Assembly: GCF_030867095.1 (NCBI RefSeq)
Contig: NC_081827.1
Location: forward strand, 212,469,310 to 212,533,309
Origin: Alligator mississippiensis
Lineage: Eukaryota; Chordata; Crocodylia; Alligatoridae
Direction: 5' to 3'
DNA: 64,000 nucleotides
The notes under the pieces were generated by a model. The model saw nothing but the letters and a program-made list of their open reading frames with translations. It was not told where the DNA came from and searched no databases. Position numbers and translations under genes: made by a program. The stretch's first letter is position 1. Each line of letters opens with the position of its first letter. Below are positions 1-9,478 of the stretch, piece by piece.

Positions 1-493
1 GGGCTGGGGCTGGGGCAGGGGCAGGGTGCAAGACTGAGCCATGTGGGGAACAGATCCCATCACTGCACGCACCCTGGAAGGGCATGAAGGGGCATGTGCC
101 CCCAGCCCCTGATGCTGATCCAGTCCTTCTCCCTCCCCCACTACGGGAGCCTTGATCTGCCCCTCCCCCCAGCCCTGGCTGCAGTGGCTCCAGCTCATGC
201 AGGCGACAGCAGAGTGAGTCCAGCCCTGGCACAAGCTAAAGGGAGGAGGAGGGGAAGCTTGTGGTAGCCCCTGCCCTAGGCTGGGACTGCCATATCATGC
301 CATGCAGCCAAATCACAGCCTTTCCCACCACAAGAACAGAGTCTCCTGGCCGCCCAGCTTGTGTGAGCACCCAGCCCAGCCTCACAGTTCTCTGCCACCG
401 CCTTCCTTCGCTGGAAGGGGCAGACACCTTCCCGCCACCCCTCTGCCATTCCACAGTCTCTGCCCTTCCACAGTCTCGGCACTTTCCCAGGAT
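1..493. other. GC-rich sequence, no gene recognised
   Basis: The stretch is G/C-rich and opens with GGGGCTGGGGCAGGGG-like simple sequence. Open frames occur on both strands over the same bases, as expected from low stop-codon density, and none resembles a known family or has splice signals that would make it an exon. I see nothing else in it. Confidence 0.5.
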
Positions 494-580
494 CAGCATT
501 TCTCAAGCTGTGGCTTGCAACCCTCTGAAATCTTCTTGTGACCCATTTTTGGGTTGTGACCCATAGGTTGAGAAATGCTG
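494..580. mobile_element. Short hAT-like MITE (87 bp)
   Basis: The stretch starts CAGCATTTCTCAA and ends TTGAGAAATGCTG, a perfect 13-bp terminal inverted repeat of the CAG...CTG type seen in hAT elements. The body is too short to code. I could not find a convincing 8-bp target duplication, so the exact ends could be off by a few bases. Confidence 0.6.
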
Positions 581-1700
581 CTGTGAAGCATTGCAGCACC
601 CCACAAACCATCCTCTCCTTGCATGGAGGTGGTCTAGCCAAGGCCAGAGCTCTTCCCTCTGCCCAAATGCCAGGCTGGCCCTTCCCCCAAGCTCTCAGGA
701 CTGGAGACAGTGAAATCCTTGTTTTCAACCTCTCCCATCTCCTCTCCCTTCCCCACTTGTTCCCTCTAGCCAGCTATGAGCCACTGTCTGGTATTATTGT
801 TCAGTGTGTGGATTCCACCTACTCCATCTGGACATTTGTAAAGATTACAGCTTTTGATTAAGTGCTGTGCTGCCTGCTGGACACCACAGTCACAGAGAGG
901 GATGTCCAAAGTGCTCTTCTTGTACAATGTTGTTTTGAAGCATCCATGTCCTGACCTCAATCTGTTCAGCTTGACCCATGCTTCTCTGTCAGGGTCATGC
1001 CCAGTGGGGGAATCATTTGGTATTGGTATAAAACACTGTAGGAATAGTTTTCAGATCAGGTTACTCTGAATGATCATTTCGTTTCCATTCATCATACCCT
1101 TTACCTAAATTTAGCACAACGCAGAAGGCCACAATACCTGGCCTTCTGGGTATCGTTGCCCTCCCGGGCAGGCTGCCACCTACCATCCCCTCAGCATGGA
1201 GAGCCTCAGTCCAGGGACTCCTCCCTGGGACATGCCTGAGAGTCCTATGGGAGGGAGGGCCTAGATGGTGGCTGTGGGGGAATGTTCCACACTGCATATT
1301 GATTGGGAGATGCTGGGGTGCAGGGGAGCCCCAAAACAGAAGGTATGACACATGAGAGCTGCTGACTCTTGGTCAAAGGAGCCAGGAAGGCATGCAGTAG
1401 GACCCTCTCTGGGGAACAGCACTGAGGGAAGGAAGGAGCACTAGGCTGCACAAAACCCAATGACAGGGCTGGCATTGACTCCACCTGCCTTCCAGGGCCA
1501 ACTTGCTGTCCCTGGCCACTGGCAGTCACTGGCATAGGCACAGGGCCCCAAAGAGATTCCAGGGCAGTCCTGGAAAGGGACGGGAGCTCGCAGAATAGGG
1601 GGAAGGTGGCCTACCAGGCCATTGAGCCAGTCCACTGGAGGTCTAGGTCCCACTGTGCAGGAGTAGTGCAGCCTCTGCAAGGGTAGGAGGCCCTCTGGGC
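581..1700. other. Intergenic sequence, no gene recognised
   Basis: Mixed-composition sequence without a frame that looks coding. Small open frames overlap on both strands and show no family similarity that I recognise. Confidence 0.45.
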
Positions 1701-1710
1701 TCTGGTCCAA

Positions 1711-2050
1711 GATCTGGAACAGACAGTGTTTCACAGTTTTTCTTTATTATGCACATGAAAAGTTTGGCAGCTGCAACCTTTAATTAAACTGAGAGGTGGC
1801 AGTTTCATGTGCAGCAGTCCCCCTGCCACCCCAAGGTTTTGCATTTGTTAAGCTGAGCCCCAGCAGCTGCCCACCCTCCTCCCCACTTCAAAATCATAAC
1901 CACCTGGTGTAGCTAGGGTCTTTCCCCACTCTCTCAAAGCTAACTGAGAAGAAGGTTCCAAGTTTTGGAGCAGGCAACATTGCACAGTTTTTGTTTAATA
2001 ACCACACTGAAAGTTTGGCAGCTTCAACATTTGATTAAAACAAGACATGT
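1711..2050. repeat. Pair of diverged direct repeats (about 85 bp each)
   Basis: About 1711-1800 and about 1958-2045 are similar. Both contain CACAGTTTTT, then AAGTTTGGCAGCT, then CAAC.TTT.ATTAAA, in the same order and orientation and roughly 245 bp apart. Either a local tandem duplication or two copies of one degenerate element would explain this. Confidence 0.5.
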
Positions 2051-2367
2051 CTCTTCCTTGCACCACATTCCCTGGCACCTTGGTGTGTGTCCCTGTAGGG
2101 GATTGGGGAGGGAGAGGGGAAGAGGTATGGTGCGGGTTGTGGACAGCACTGCCCAGGGGACAGGGCCAGAGGAGCCTGAGGCTGGAAACCCATGGCTTGG
2201 TGCCAGGGCATGGGTACTCAAAGCCCTCCAGCCCTACTCATCTGGGGGAGCTCCTGGTTCACATGGGTGAGGAACTATTTGGCCAGGGTTTTGCAGATCT
2301 GGACAGTCTTCCATGGTGTGGGGCAGGGGGCCACCAATATCAGTGGGGGGAGGAATACAGGCATTTG

Positions 2368-2412
2368 GAACATGCGTGCACACACATGTGCACATGCATG
2401 TGCGCACACACA
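2368..2412. repeat. Alternating CA/TG simple sequence
   Basis: A run of alternating purine-pyrimidine dinucleotides (TGCACACACATGTGCACATG and similar) over about 45 bases. This composition can adopt Z-DNA in principle. No function is implied. Confidence 0.6.
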
Positions 2413-2599
2413 ATCCAGGTGTCCAGCATCCCACCCCACCCCCCCTTGCCAACCAAGGCATCTCACACACACTCACACATAGTGAGTGCAGGGCCCAGGG
2501 TGTGCTGGGCAGCATGCGTGGGAGGGCCAACTGATGGCTCATGGCCATGCCAAGCTGCTGCTGCATCAGGTCCAAGTAGGCTGAGGTCAGGAAAACAGA

Positions 2600-2998
2600 C
2601 CTTATGATGAGATGCTGAGAGCCATGGGGCTATTCAGCCTGGAAAAGTGCAGGCTCAGGGGTGATCTGGTGGCCACCTGTAAGTTTATCAGGGGTGCTCA
2701 TCAGGATCTGGGGGAACATCTGTTCACCAGAGCTCCCCAAGGGATGACAAGATCGAACGGTCACAAACTCCACTGTGACCAATTCAGGCTGAACATAAAA
2801 AAGAACTTCTTCATTGTCCGAGCCCCCAAGGTTTGGAATAGACTGCCGCCGGAGGTGGTTCAAGCGCCCACATTGAACACCTTCAAGACACATTTGGATG
2901 CTTATCTTGCTGGGATCCTATGATCCCTGCTGACTTCCTGCCCCTGGGGACTCGATGATCCTCCAGGGTCCCTTCCAGCCCAAATGTCCATGAAATCT
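2600..2998 (+). mobile_element. CR1 LINE, 3' end fragment
   Basis: The plus-strand frame at 2612-2923 reads through the characteristic C-terminal tail of CR1 ORF2: a LFSLEKCRLRGDLV stretch, a GHKL motif, a KNFF.VR stretch and VWNRLPPEVV. It ends at a stop near the typical ...CCCTTCCAGCCC 3' UTR. It is a 5'-truncated copy with no reverse transcriptase core. The frame is open but represents only about the last 100 residues. Confidence 0.85.
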
Positions 2999-3970
2999 AG
3001 GCTGCCATGATGTCCCCACCAGCTAATCCAGGGCAGCTTGGCCTTTTGACCCTTCTTGGGAACCTTCAGCAGCCTGGGGATCTTGCAGGGCATGCTGGGA
3101 GGCGTGCAAGAGCCCCCTACCTGCTGCACTTAGGCCGTGCAGGCAGGCTCAGAGCTCTTCCCTGCAAGGGCTAATGTGTCCTGCTTCCTTCTGCTCTAAA
3201 CAGGGGTGCTTAGGGTAAAGCTTAAAAGCCAAAGCACTTTTGCTGCTGGCTTCTTGAACATCTGTGCTTAGCTAAGAAGAGGTGAGGAGAAAAAAGCAGA
3301 GGGGGACAGCAGGTATTGTAATTAACTCAGATTTACCTTACAGTTCCCTTAAGCACACCACGGAAGAAACAACACTCAATTGTGCTGCAGAGGTATCTTA
3401 ACAGTACATATCTGTTTATATTTTGCTGTCAAGTATACCAACAACAGGCTTCTCACTTTGCAAATGGATTCTGACAGGGAATTCCTCAGCTAAGTTAATT
3501 AATGTGTTAGCAGTCTGGAATACTTGGAAGCTGCCAGTAAAAATTATGTTTATCCACTTGAAATCCATCTTGCACATGTATTTAGGAGTTTGAAAATATT
3601 TTGTATGTCACTTTTGGAAAAATGTCTCACCATATTGATAACTAATTTCCTCGGGTATGTTACACAATTATATTTTCTCACTTGTCCCTGGTACAATGCT
3701 TTCTTCCCTCCCTCCCTTTTTTTAAATAAAGGCCCTGCTCTTTACATTGCTAAGTGAACTCCTGGGTAGCTGGTTGTTTTTAAGAAATGCACAACAATCT
3801 GACTTTACGTAATCATTGTAGGTTACTACAGAGTAGGAAATGATAATTTAGCTACTCTGAACTCTGTTACAGATTAGATCTAAGAACTGAAGTAGGAAAG
3901 GGAAGAGCTGTCAATTGTTAGGCTTCTGCCTTTCACCAGGGTAGCTTATTATCAGTGTTTTAGTGGTATA
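2999..3970. other. Intergenic sequence, no gene recognised
   Basis: AT-rich low-copy-looking sequence. I see no splice-flanked frame, RNA gene or clear repeat end. Confidence 0.45.
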
Positions 3971-4451
3971 TATGTGTCAGTGAAAGTGGCCACAAGATGG
4001 AAGTGTGGCCCCACTGCAGGCCCTATGGGACCTCCAAGCCACCCCTTATAGTCCCCCCAAACATCAAACACAAGATCTTCTGGGTATAACAAAACTACTA
4101 CCCAATCCAGGGTCTTAATCAGCTGCTAGCCCTCAGCTTCCCTAGCTGTCTTAGGGCCTAGCACAACACTCAGTCTGCTTCTAAGTCACAGGCACCTGCA
4201 CAGAGCTCTTCCCTACTCAACCTCCTCGGCCAGACTGCTTGTCCTGGCTCTGGGGCTGCCTAATTTCTCCCAGGTCTCTGCTTTCTTCCAGTCAGGTGAC
4301 TACCCTGGGCTGCTTGCAGGTGCCTGCTAATGAATATCATCAACTGGCCTCCATGGTCACCCAGTTGCAGCTGTGCCCTGCCTGTCCTGCAGGTCTCCCC
4401 CTAGGCTCTTTTTCTCTTAAAATGACAGAGGGCCCCAGGCTATCTGTCACA
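3971..4451 (-). mobile_element. Possible solo LTR, minus strand
   Basis: Read on the minus strand, the block starts TGTGACAGATAGCC and runs through a GC-rich body to ...CACTTTCACTGACACA, which gives TG...CA-type ends. The section near TTTGGGGGGACTATAAGGGG resembles the distal part of a retroviral LTR. I could not find a matching target duplication, so this could be a degraded fragment. Confidence 0.35.
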
Positions 4452-4489
4452 ATGCAACCCTTGAAAAGAGCTCAAGGTACCAAATATTC

Positions 4490-5210
4490 AGTGGCTAAAT
4501 CTCCGAATCCGAAGTGAATCAGGAAACCCTTTAATCTCTCCAAATCGAATTGGAACCCTCCAAATCGATTTGGAGAGATTTGGAGATTCAGACATAGACA
4601 CAGCTTTAAAAGTTTTTTCTACATACCTCTACATACCAGGCAGCTCATCAATGCTGCAGTGCTGGGGCGGATGGAGTGTCCCACAGGAGTGTGGGGGGCT
4701 CCCCAGCATGCTTGGCAGCAGACCCAGAAGTGGACCAGAAGCACTTCTGATCCACTTCTGGGTCCACCAGGGAGCACACAGGGAGCCCCACGGCTTGGCG
4801 ACTGGTGCCTCCTGGGTCTGGGGGGGATACCTAGGGTCCCCCCACAGCCGATCACTGAGCTGGGGGGGGGGGGGAGGAGGGGAGCCCCTACATACTCCCT
4901 GGCAGACCCAGAAGTGGACCGGAAGTAGTTCTGGTCCACTTCCGGGTTTGCCGTTGAGCATGCAGGGGGTCCCCTGTGCTTCTGTGGGATGTTCCATCCA
5001 CCCCAGCATCGCAGCATTCACAAGCTGCGCCTGGTACCTCAAGATATGTAGAAAAAACATTTAAAGTTGTGTCTATGGCTGAATCACTGATTCTCCGAAT
5101 CAGCGTTGAATCTTTAGATTCGGCCAAATCGAATCAGGGACAGTGATCCGAATCAACAAATCAAATCAGTGTCCCCAATTCAGGCCAAATTGAATACAGC
5201 CCACGTCACA
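4490..5210. mobile_element. Large foldback (long inverted repeat) element
   Basis: The two halves are reverse complements. GATTCAGACATAGACACAGC at 4584 pairs with the sequence ending at 5085, and homology continues inward for about 200 bp per arm. Both arms share GTGCTGGGG..GATGGA and an AGAAGTGGACC..AAG block. A G-rich centre near 4860 separates them. Outside the arms are repeated AATCGATTTGG- and CCGAATC-like words. Frames on both strands here are mirror images of each other, not genes. It looks like a foldback or MITE-type DNA transposon of unknown superfamily. Confidence 0.75.
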
Positions 5211-6936
5211 CGCCCCCGAAGGTGCCAGCTGGCAGGGTAGTAAAGGACAGCAAAAAAGATGGTGGCTGCCCCCTTGTTCCTCCTTCTCCCCAGGGAGAGA
5301 GAGGCCCTGGGGGGGAGGAGGGACAAGGGGGCAGTGCCAAGGCAATGCCACCATAAAATGACTTCAAAATTAGAGCTTTAGGGTGCTATGAACCCATGAA
5401 TATTGGTAAGCCCCCCTGTGATTTAGGTAGACCTCTATATATAGAATATGTCCCACAAACCTAATGCCAACAATTTTTAGTTATTTAGATCAATAATTTG
5501 AGGTCAGACCCATTTTGACAGACCATGTTCATATGGCTTGTATGCAGTGAAAGGCAGAAACTTCAATTTATTCTTTTTACAGATTTGTTTATGCAAAGAG
5601 ATGCTTTGAACTGAAAGGATGGCAAGTTTTCTGAAACATGAGCTGTTATTTTTTTAATGCACTTTCTCTAAAAATTACAATAATAGTTGAAAGTTTTTAA
5701 TGAATAGAGCTCTTCTATTTTTAAGAGAAAATAAATGGAACCATTTGAGAGGATATTTTTTTCCCTATGGCTGCCTGTTGCTCTCGTGCAAGTTTCCTGC
5801 TGATTTGACTTTTTATTCTGCTGTGAGACTGATGCCAAGATTTACATGATTGCCGTGGGGAGCAACTGGATTTAGCATGAAGAAGAAAATGTGCTTTTCC
5901 CCTAGGGAGAGACAGAAAGGGAAAGAAAGAGTAAAGCACATAGACAATATTATCTGGAGCTGTATTCCTATTCAATTATTTTATTCAGCCTCTATTTTGG
6001 ATTCTCTTGCAACTAATAAAAGGCCGGAAAGCTGTTGGCCTGAAGCCAGGGTCTGAGATTAGCAAAGAAACTATTTGTGTTTTAGAATAAATCCATTTGT
6101 AAAAGTTGCCAATCCGTAATGGAAGTGGTATAGTGTTTTTTATTTAAAGCCAAGCATGCTGCAGTTTGTAATATATGTGTAAATAAGAGAGCTTGTCATT
6201 AGAATTTGCCAGATGGAGCTTTGGCTTGTATGCTGAAATCTTCCATACAGAGAAAAGAGTCGTTGTAGGGCTGTGTATCATTATAGTCATTTTAGCAATC
6301 CGTTGTCTATACAGTCTTTTGTGTGTTCTTCGATTTTGGATGACATGCTCTGAATGATAAAGCAGTAGAAAAAACATGTCTGCTTGCAGGCCTACATGAT
6401 GTTTAATCATATGCAGACAGCCTTCAGAGTATTGTTTGTAGCTTTTCTTACAGTACCTATGGAAAACATAAAGAATATTTTGAGATGCAGTAATATGTTT
6501 ACAGTGAGAGGTTCTTCTTGGGTAAGGTATGGCTTCAGACTGATCTAGAAGGTGACAGATGGAGTGAGCAGAGAGGAATTTGGGCTAAGCATGAGTTCAA
6601 TACAGAGGGGGACTAGGCTTCTAAACTGAATTGTTGATAGATTATTAAACTAAGTAATTAGTAGGTTTTGTTCATGTGTTTAAATAGACCACATGAAAAA
6701 CTCACTTCATCTATATTCAGTTTAAATCCACTCTGACTGTGGAGGTAGAAGATCAGTCAAGTGCTAACCAGGCTAGCTGTTACCTAGTTGACTGCATACA
6801 GCTCAGCATATACAGCTATTTGTCTTATGGACAGGTGACATACTAAAGGGCCTGGTGCAAACAAAAAAAATCTCTTAGCTCCTGGCATAAGGTTAAGAAA
6901 GTTGTATATCAAGGTTCCATGCTAGTTCTTATGTGG
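5211..6936. other. AT-rich intergenic sequence, no gene recognised
   Basis: AT-rich sequence with many stops in all frames. No repeat ends, RNA gene or exon is supported. Confidence 0.45.
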
Positions 6937-6937
6937 T

Positions 6938-7215
6938 TTAATAAATGTATTCATGATCGTGAAAGGGAGATGTAGAATTTGCAGAGGATACAAAGTTATT
7001 GTGGTGAGCCAAAATCAATGCAGATGATGAGAAATTTTGGAGGGACTTAACTAACATGGATAACATTGCCATACAATGGATGATGAAGTTAAATGTTGGC
7101 AAATGTGAAATACTGTATGTTGAAGGGAAAAAAATCAGAGTACTTGTACAGGGTTGTGAATTAACCATATTAACTCAGGAAACACACATGGGGATCACTG
7201 TAGACAGCTCAATGA
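6938..7215 (+). mobile_element. CR1 LINE fragment (reverse transcriptase region)
   Basis: On the plus strand the bases encode a degenerate CR1 reverse transcriptase segment. A VEFAEDTKLL-like stretch (a decayed form of the FADD box) is followed by a W..DLTNMDNIAIQWMMKLNVGKCEIL-like stretch, all interrupted by stops and frameshifts. It is a dead internal fragment without either end. Confidence 0.7.
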
Positions 7216-7809
7216 TATCTGCTTGGTCTGCTGCCTTGAACTGATCTAGTATGGGAATTCCTATATCTTACATTCCTTTCCAAGTTTGGAACCTGAGCAG
7301 GAATGGGAAACATTAAGAAGGTTAAAATAGAGGAGGTCACAAGGTTCTATGGGGTCTACAGAGGACTCCTGAAAGAGGAAGCCAAACTCAAAGGGAGAAC
7401 TGTATTTCATTCCATGTCAGGAGCTTCCATTTACAGTAAAAGTGGGTCCAAAGCAAAGCCACAGATCTGAACCACAGTAAGTTTTGTGGTATTTGAAATC
7501 CACTGCCAAATTTTGAGGCATTGGGGCACCTTTTGTTTACAGATTGTTGTATTAATTGAAGAGGAGCTGTCTGCTTTGCTGCTTGGAACTTTGCTTGGCG
7601 TACACTCCTCTTCCCTGTGAGGAGGTTCTCTCTCTCCCAGGAGCTTAACAGGGAGGGTCAGGAACCAAAAGGCCGGACCTTGGAGTTGAAAGGAGCCAGA
7701 GGCTCACCCCAAACTAGAGGCCATGCCTGGGCTGGCTTCAAGGGGATTTTCAAAGACTCTAGACAAGATCAGGGGTCGCACACAGTTCTCTAGGGCAATT
7801 CATGACACT
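7216..7809. other. Intergenic sequence, no gene recognised
   Basis: No coding frame or repeat end is supported. The more GC-rich half (7580-7790) could be a fragment of an old retroelement, but I cannot place it. Confidence 0.4.
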
Positions 7810-8637
7810 ACCTTAGATTAATGTTATGTAGCCCATGTGTCTCCAGTTTATTTATGTGAATGGTGTGTGAGACTTATCAGAAGCAAGTATGTACTGGATT
7901 CCCTTTTTCCATTCAATGAATTACTTTGTTAAAGGAGACCAAGTTAGTTGGGCATAATTTGTTCTTGACAAATCCATGCTGGTTGCTGATCAGCCTTCTT
8001 CCTCCAAATGAACACAAATTATTTTTTTATCATATGCTCCAGTAACTTCCTGGGTACTGAAGTCAGGCTGACTGGTTTGTAATTCCCTGGGTCCTACTTT
8101 TCCCCTTGTTTAAGGATGGGTACTTTGTTAACCTTTCTCTAGTCCTCTGGCACCTTGCCTGTCTCCCATGATTTTGTAAATATTATTGCCAATGGCTCCA
8201 ATGTTGCTTTGCCAGGGACCTTGTTGTGAATTTCATCAGACTCTGCTGACTTAATTTATTCAAATTAATCAAAATCTCTGATGACCTCTTTAGTTATTAT
8301 GACTGTCAACATTTTCCATTCTTTGTCTATATTATTTTTGTTAGGTATCTGGTTGAAACCTATTTTTTTGTGAATATTGTAAGGCAAAGTAGCTGTTGAG
8401 CATCTTGACCTTCTTTGCATCTTCTGTAAATGGCTCTCACAAGCTATTTAACAGTAGACCCATAACTTTCTTGATCTTTCTTTTTTGACCAACCTATTTA
8501 CTGAACCCCTTCTTGTTGCCCTTAACTTCCCTCACTTTTTCTAACTCATTTTTATCTTTGATTTCCTGATTTTTTCCCCTGCAAGTTCTTGCTATTTTTT
8601 TTTTTGGTATGCTTCCTTAGTGACTTGCTCTCCCTTC
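7810..8637 (-). mobile_element. CR1 LINE (minus strand), first part, split by an LTR element
   Basis: Read on the minus strand, the block encodes decayed CR1 ORF2. The section at 7960-7985 gives a QHGF-like box upstream of the polymerase core, and the part near 8040-8070 gives the next conserved block. Stops and indels interrupt it. The copy continues on the other side of the LTR retroelement at 11705, with the 5-bp CCTTC duplicated at both edges, so the two parts were one element before that insertion. Confidence 0.7.
8633..8637. repeat. Left target-site duplication CCTTC
   Basis: CCTTC directly precedes the TG of the 5' LTR and recurs at 11705-11709 directly after the CA of the 3' LTR. A 5-bp duplication is normal for retroviral-type integrases and confirms both element ends. 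Confidence 0.9.
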
Positions 8638-8713
8638 TGTCACAACCCAAGGGTGTGATTTTTGTTTGTGTGTGCTTCGGCACTGCTGGATTATTTCCCG
8701 CCACTCGTAGCTT

Positions 8714-8765
8714 TCTTTGCAGGGTGCATTTCTTTGTTGCAAAAGAGAAATGCACGTTGCAAGGA
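8714..8765. repeat. LTR stem-loop
   Basis: GTGCATTTCT (8724-8733) and AGAAATGCAC (8746-8755) are perfect reverse complements around a 12-base spacer. Pairing extends outwards with mismatches to about 19 bp. The same structure is present in the 3' LTR. It lies upstream of the TATA box, so it would be a DNA-level cruciform or dyad site in U3 rather than part of the transcript. Confidence 0.6.
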
Positions 8766-8855
8766 GTTCCTGCCATTTGTATTCAGATTTGTGCCCCACT
8801 ATTGGCCAGTTCTAAATTATTCCCACGTGGCGGCTAGCGATTGGCTTGCTAGCCG

Positions 8856-8860
8856 TATAA
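8856..8860 (+). promoter_or_regulatory. TATA box of 5' LTR
   Basis: CCGTATAAGAGG, placed after two inverted CCAAT boxes and an E-box. The 3' LTR carries CATATAAGAGG at the matching place (11156-11160). Transcription would start about 25-30 bases downstream, leaving a leader of nearly 600 bases before the first long frame. Confidence 0.6.
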
Positions 8861-9136
8861 GAGGCTTGAATGGTTTCCGCCCAAGTTGGAGGACTCCACG
8901 ACTATCAGGAGGAGGAGAACTTCACGTCTCGTGAAGATCTCTAAGCGCTGCGGAGCCTGTCGGACCCAGCGTTTATATCAAGAAGGCTATAGAGGTCTGA
9001 TCAGCCTCTCGCCTCTCCCCGTCACCACCTGATCCCTCGACGTACCCTTCCCTGCGTGCAAGTTCCACGTAGCCTAGCAAACTTCGTGTGAGTGAATCCA
9101 GAGCTCTACCCGGGTTCGAGTCCTGCAGTTTTTTTT

Positions 9137-9238
9137 CTTCCCGTCGCCGAAACCCCATTGCGACGTACTCTCGAGGTTTTTGTTCATCTTCCCGTCGCCG
9201 AAACCCCATTGCGACGTACCCTCATGTTCTGCAGGTTC
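9137..9238 (+). repeat. 51-bp tandem duplication inside the 5' LTR
   Basis: Two adjacent 51-bp units both start CTTCCCGTCGCCGAAACCCC and continue ATTGCGACGTA. The 3' LTR (about 11437-11487) has one unit only. Because LTRs are copied from one template at integration, the difference arose afterwards or through recombination with another copy. Confidence 0.85.
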
Positions 9239-9460
9239 GAGTTTTGTTTTGTTTTGTAACCGCAACTCAAACAAGTTTTCCTGCCTGCACCACGACCATC
9301 TTTGGTGTAAGTAAAATAATCTTAAATCAACCACTAAGCGTCCATGCCTAATTCAAGCGTGCCGCCTGTCTTCCCCGACCCGGCGTGTCCGGGCTGCTGG
9401 CCACAGCCTGCCGCAAAAAAGAAAACCCCCGAGGGCCTCGGACCGCTCCCGGCCCGCACA

Positions 9461-9478
9461 TGGCGACGAGGATGGGAT
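9461..9478 (+). promoter_or_regulatory. Primer-binding site, tRNA-Ser(GCU)
   Basis: TGGCGACGAGGATGGGAT follows the 5' LTR with no spacer. It is complementary to the 3' end (including CCA) of vertebrate tRNA-Ser(GCU), whose acceptor end reads ...ATCCCATCCTCGTCG-CCA, over 18 bases. This rests on my knowledge of the tRNA sequence, not a search. Serine primers are uncommon among vertebrate retroviruses; HERV-S is a known example. Confidence 0.85.

Larger units (their letters stand above)
8638..9460 (+). mobile_element. 5' LTR (823 bp)
   Basis: Starts TGTCACAACCCAAGG and ends CCCGCACA, immediately before the primer-binding site. Promoter-like words in order: inverted CCAAT boxes (ATTGG) at 8801 and 8840, an E-box CACGTG at 8824, and TATAA at 8856-8860. 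Splice-donor-like sequences follow (GTGTAAGTA at 9305-9313). It is 56 bp longer than the 3' LTR because of a 51-bp tandem duplication and one extra TTTTG unit. Confidence 0.9.
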
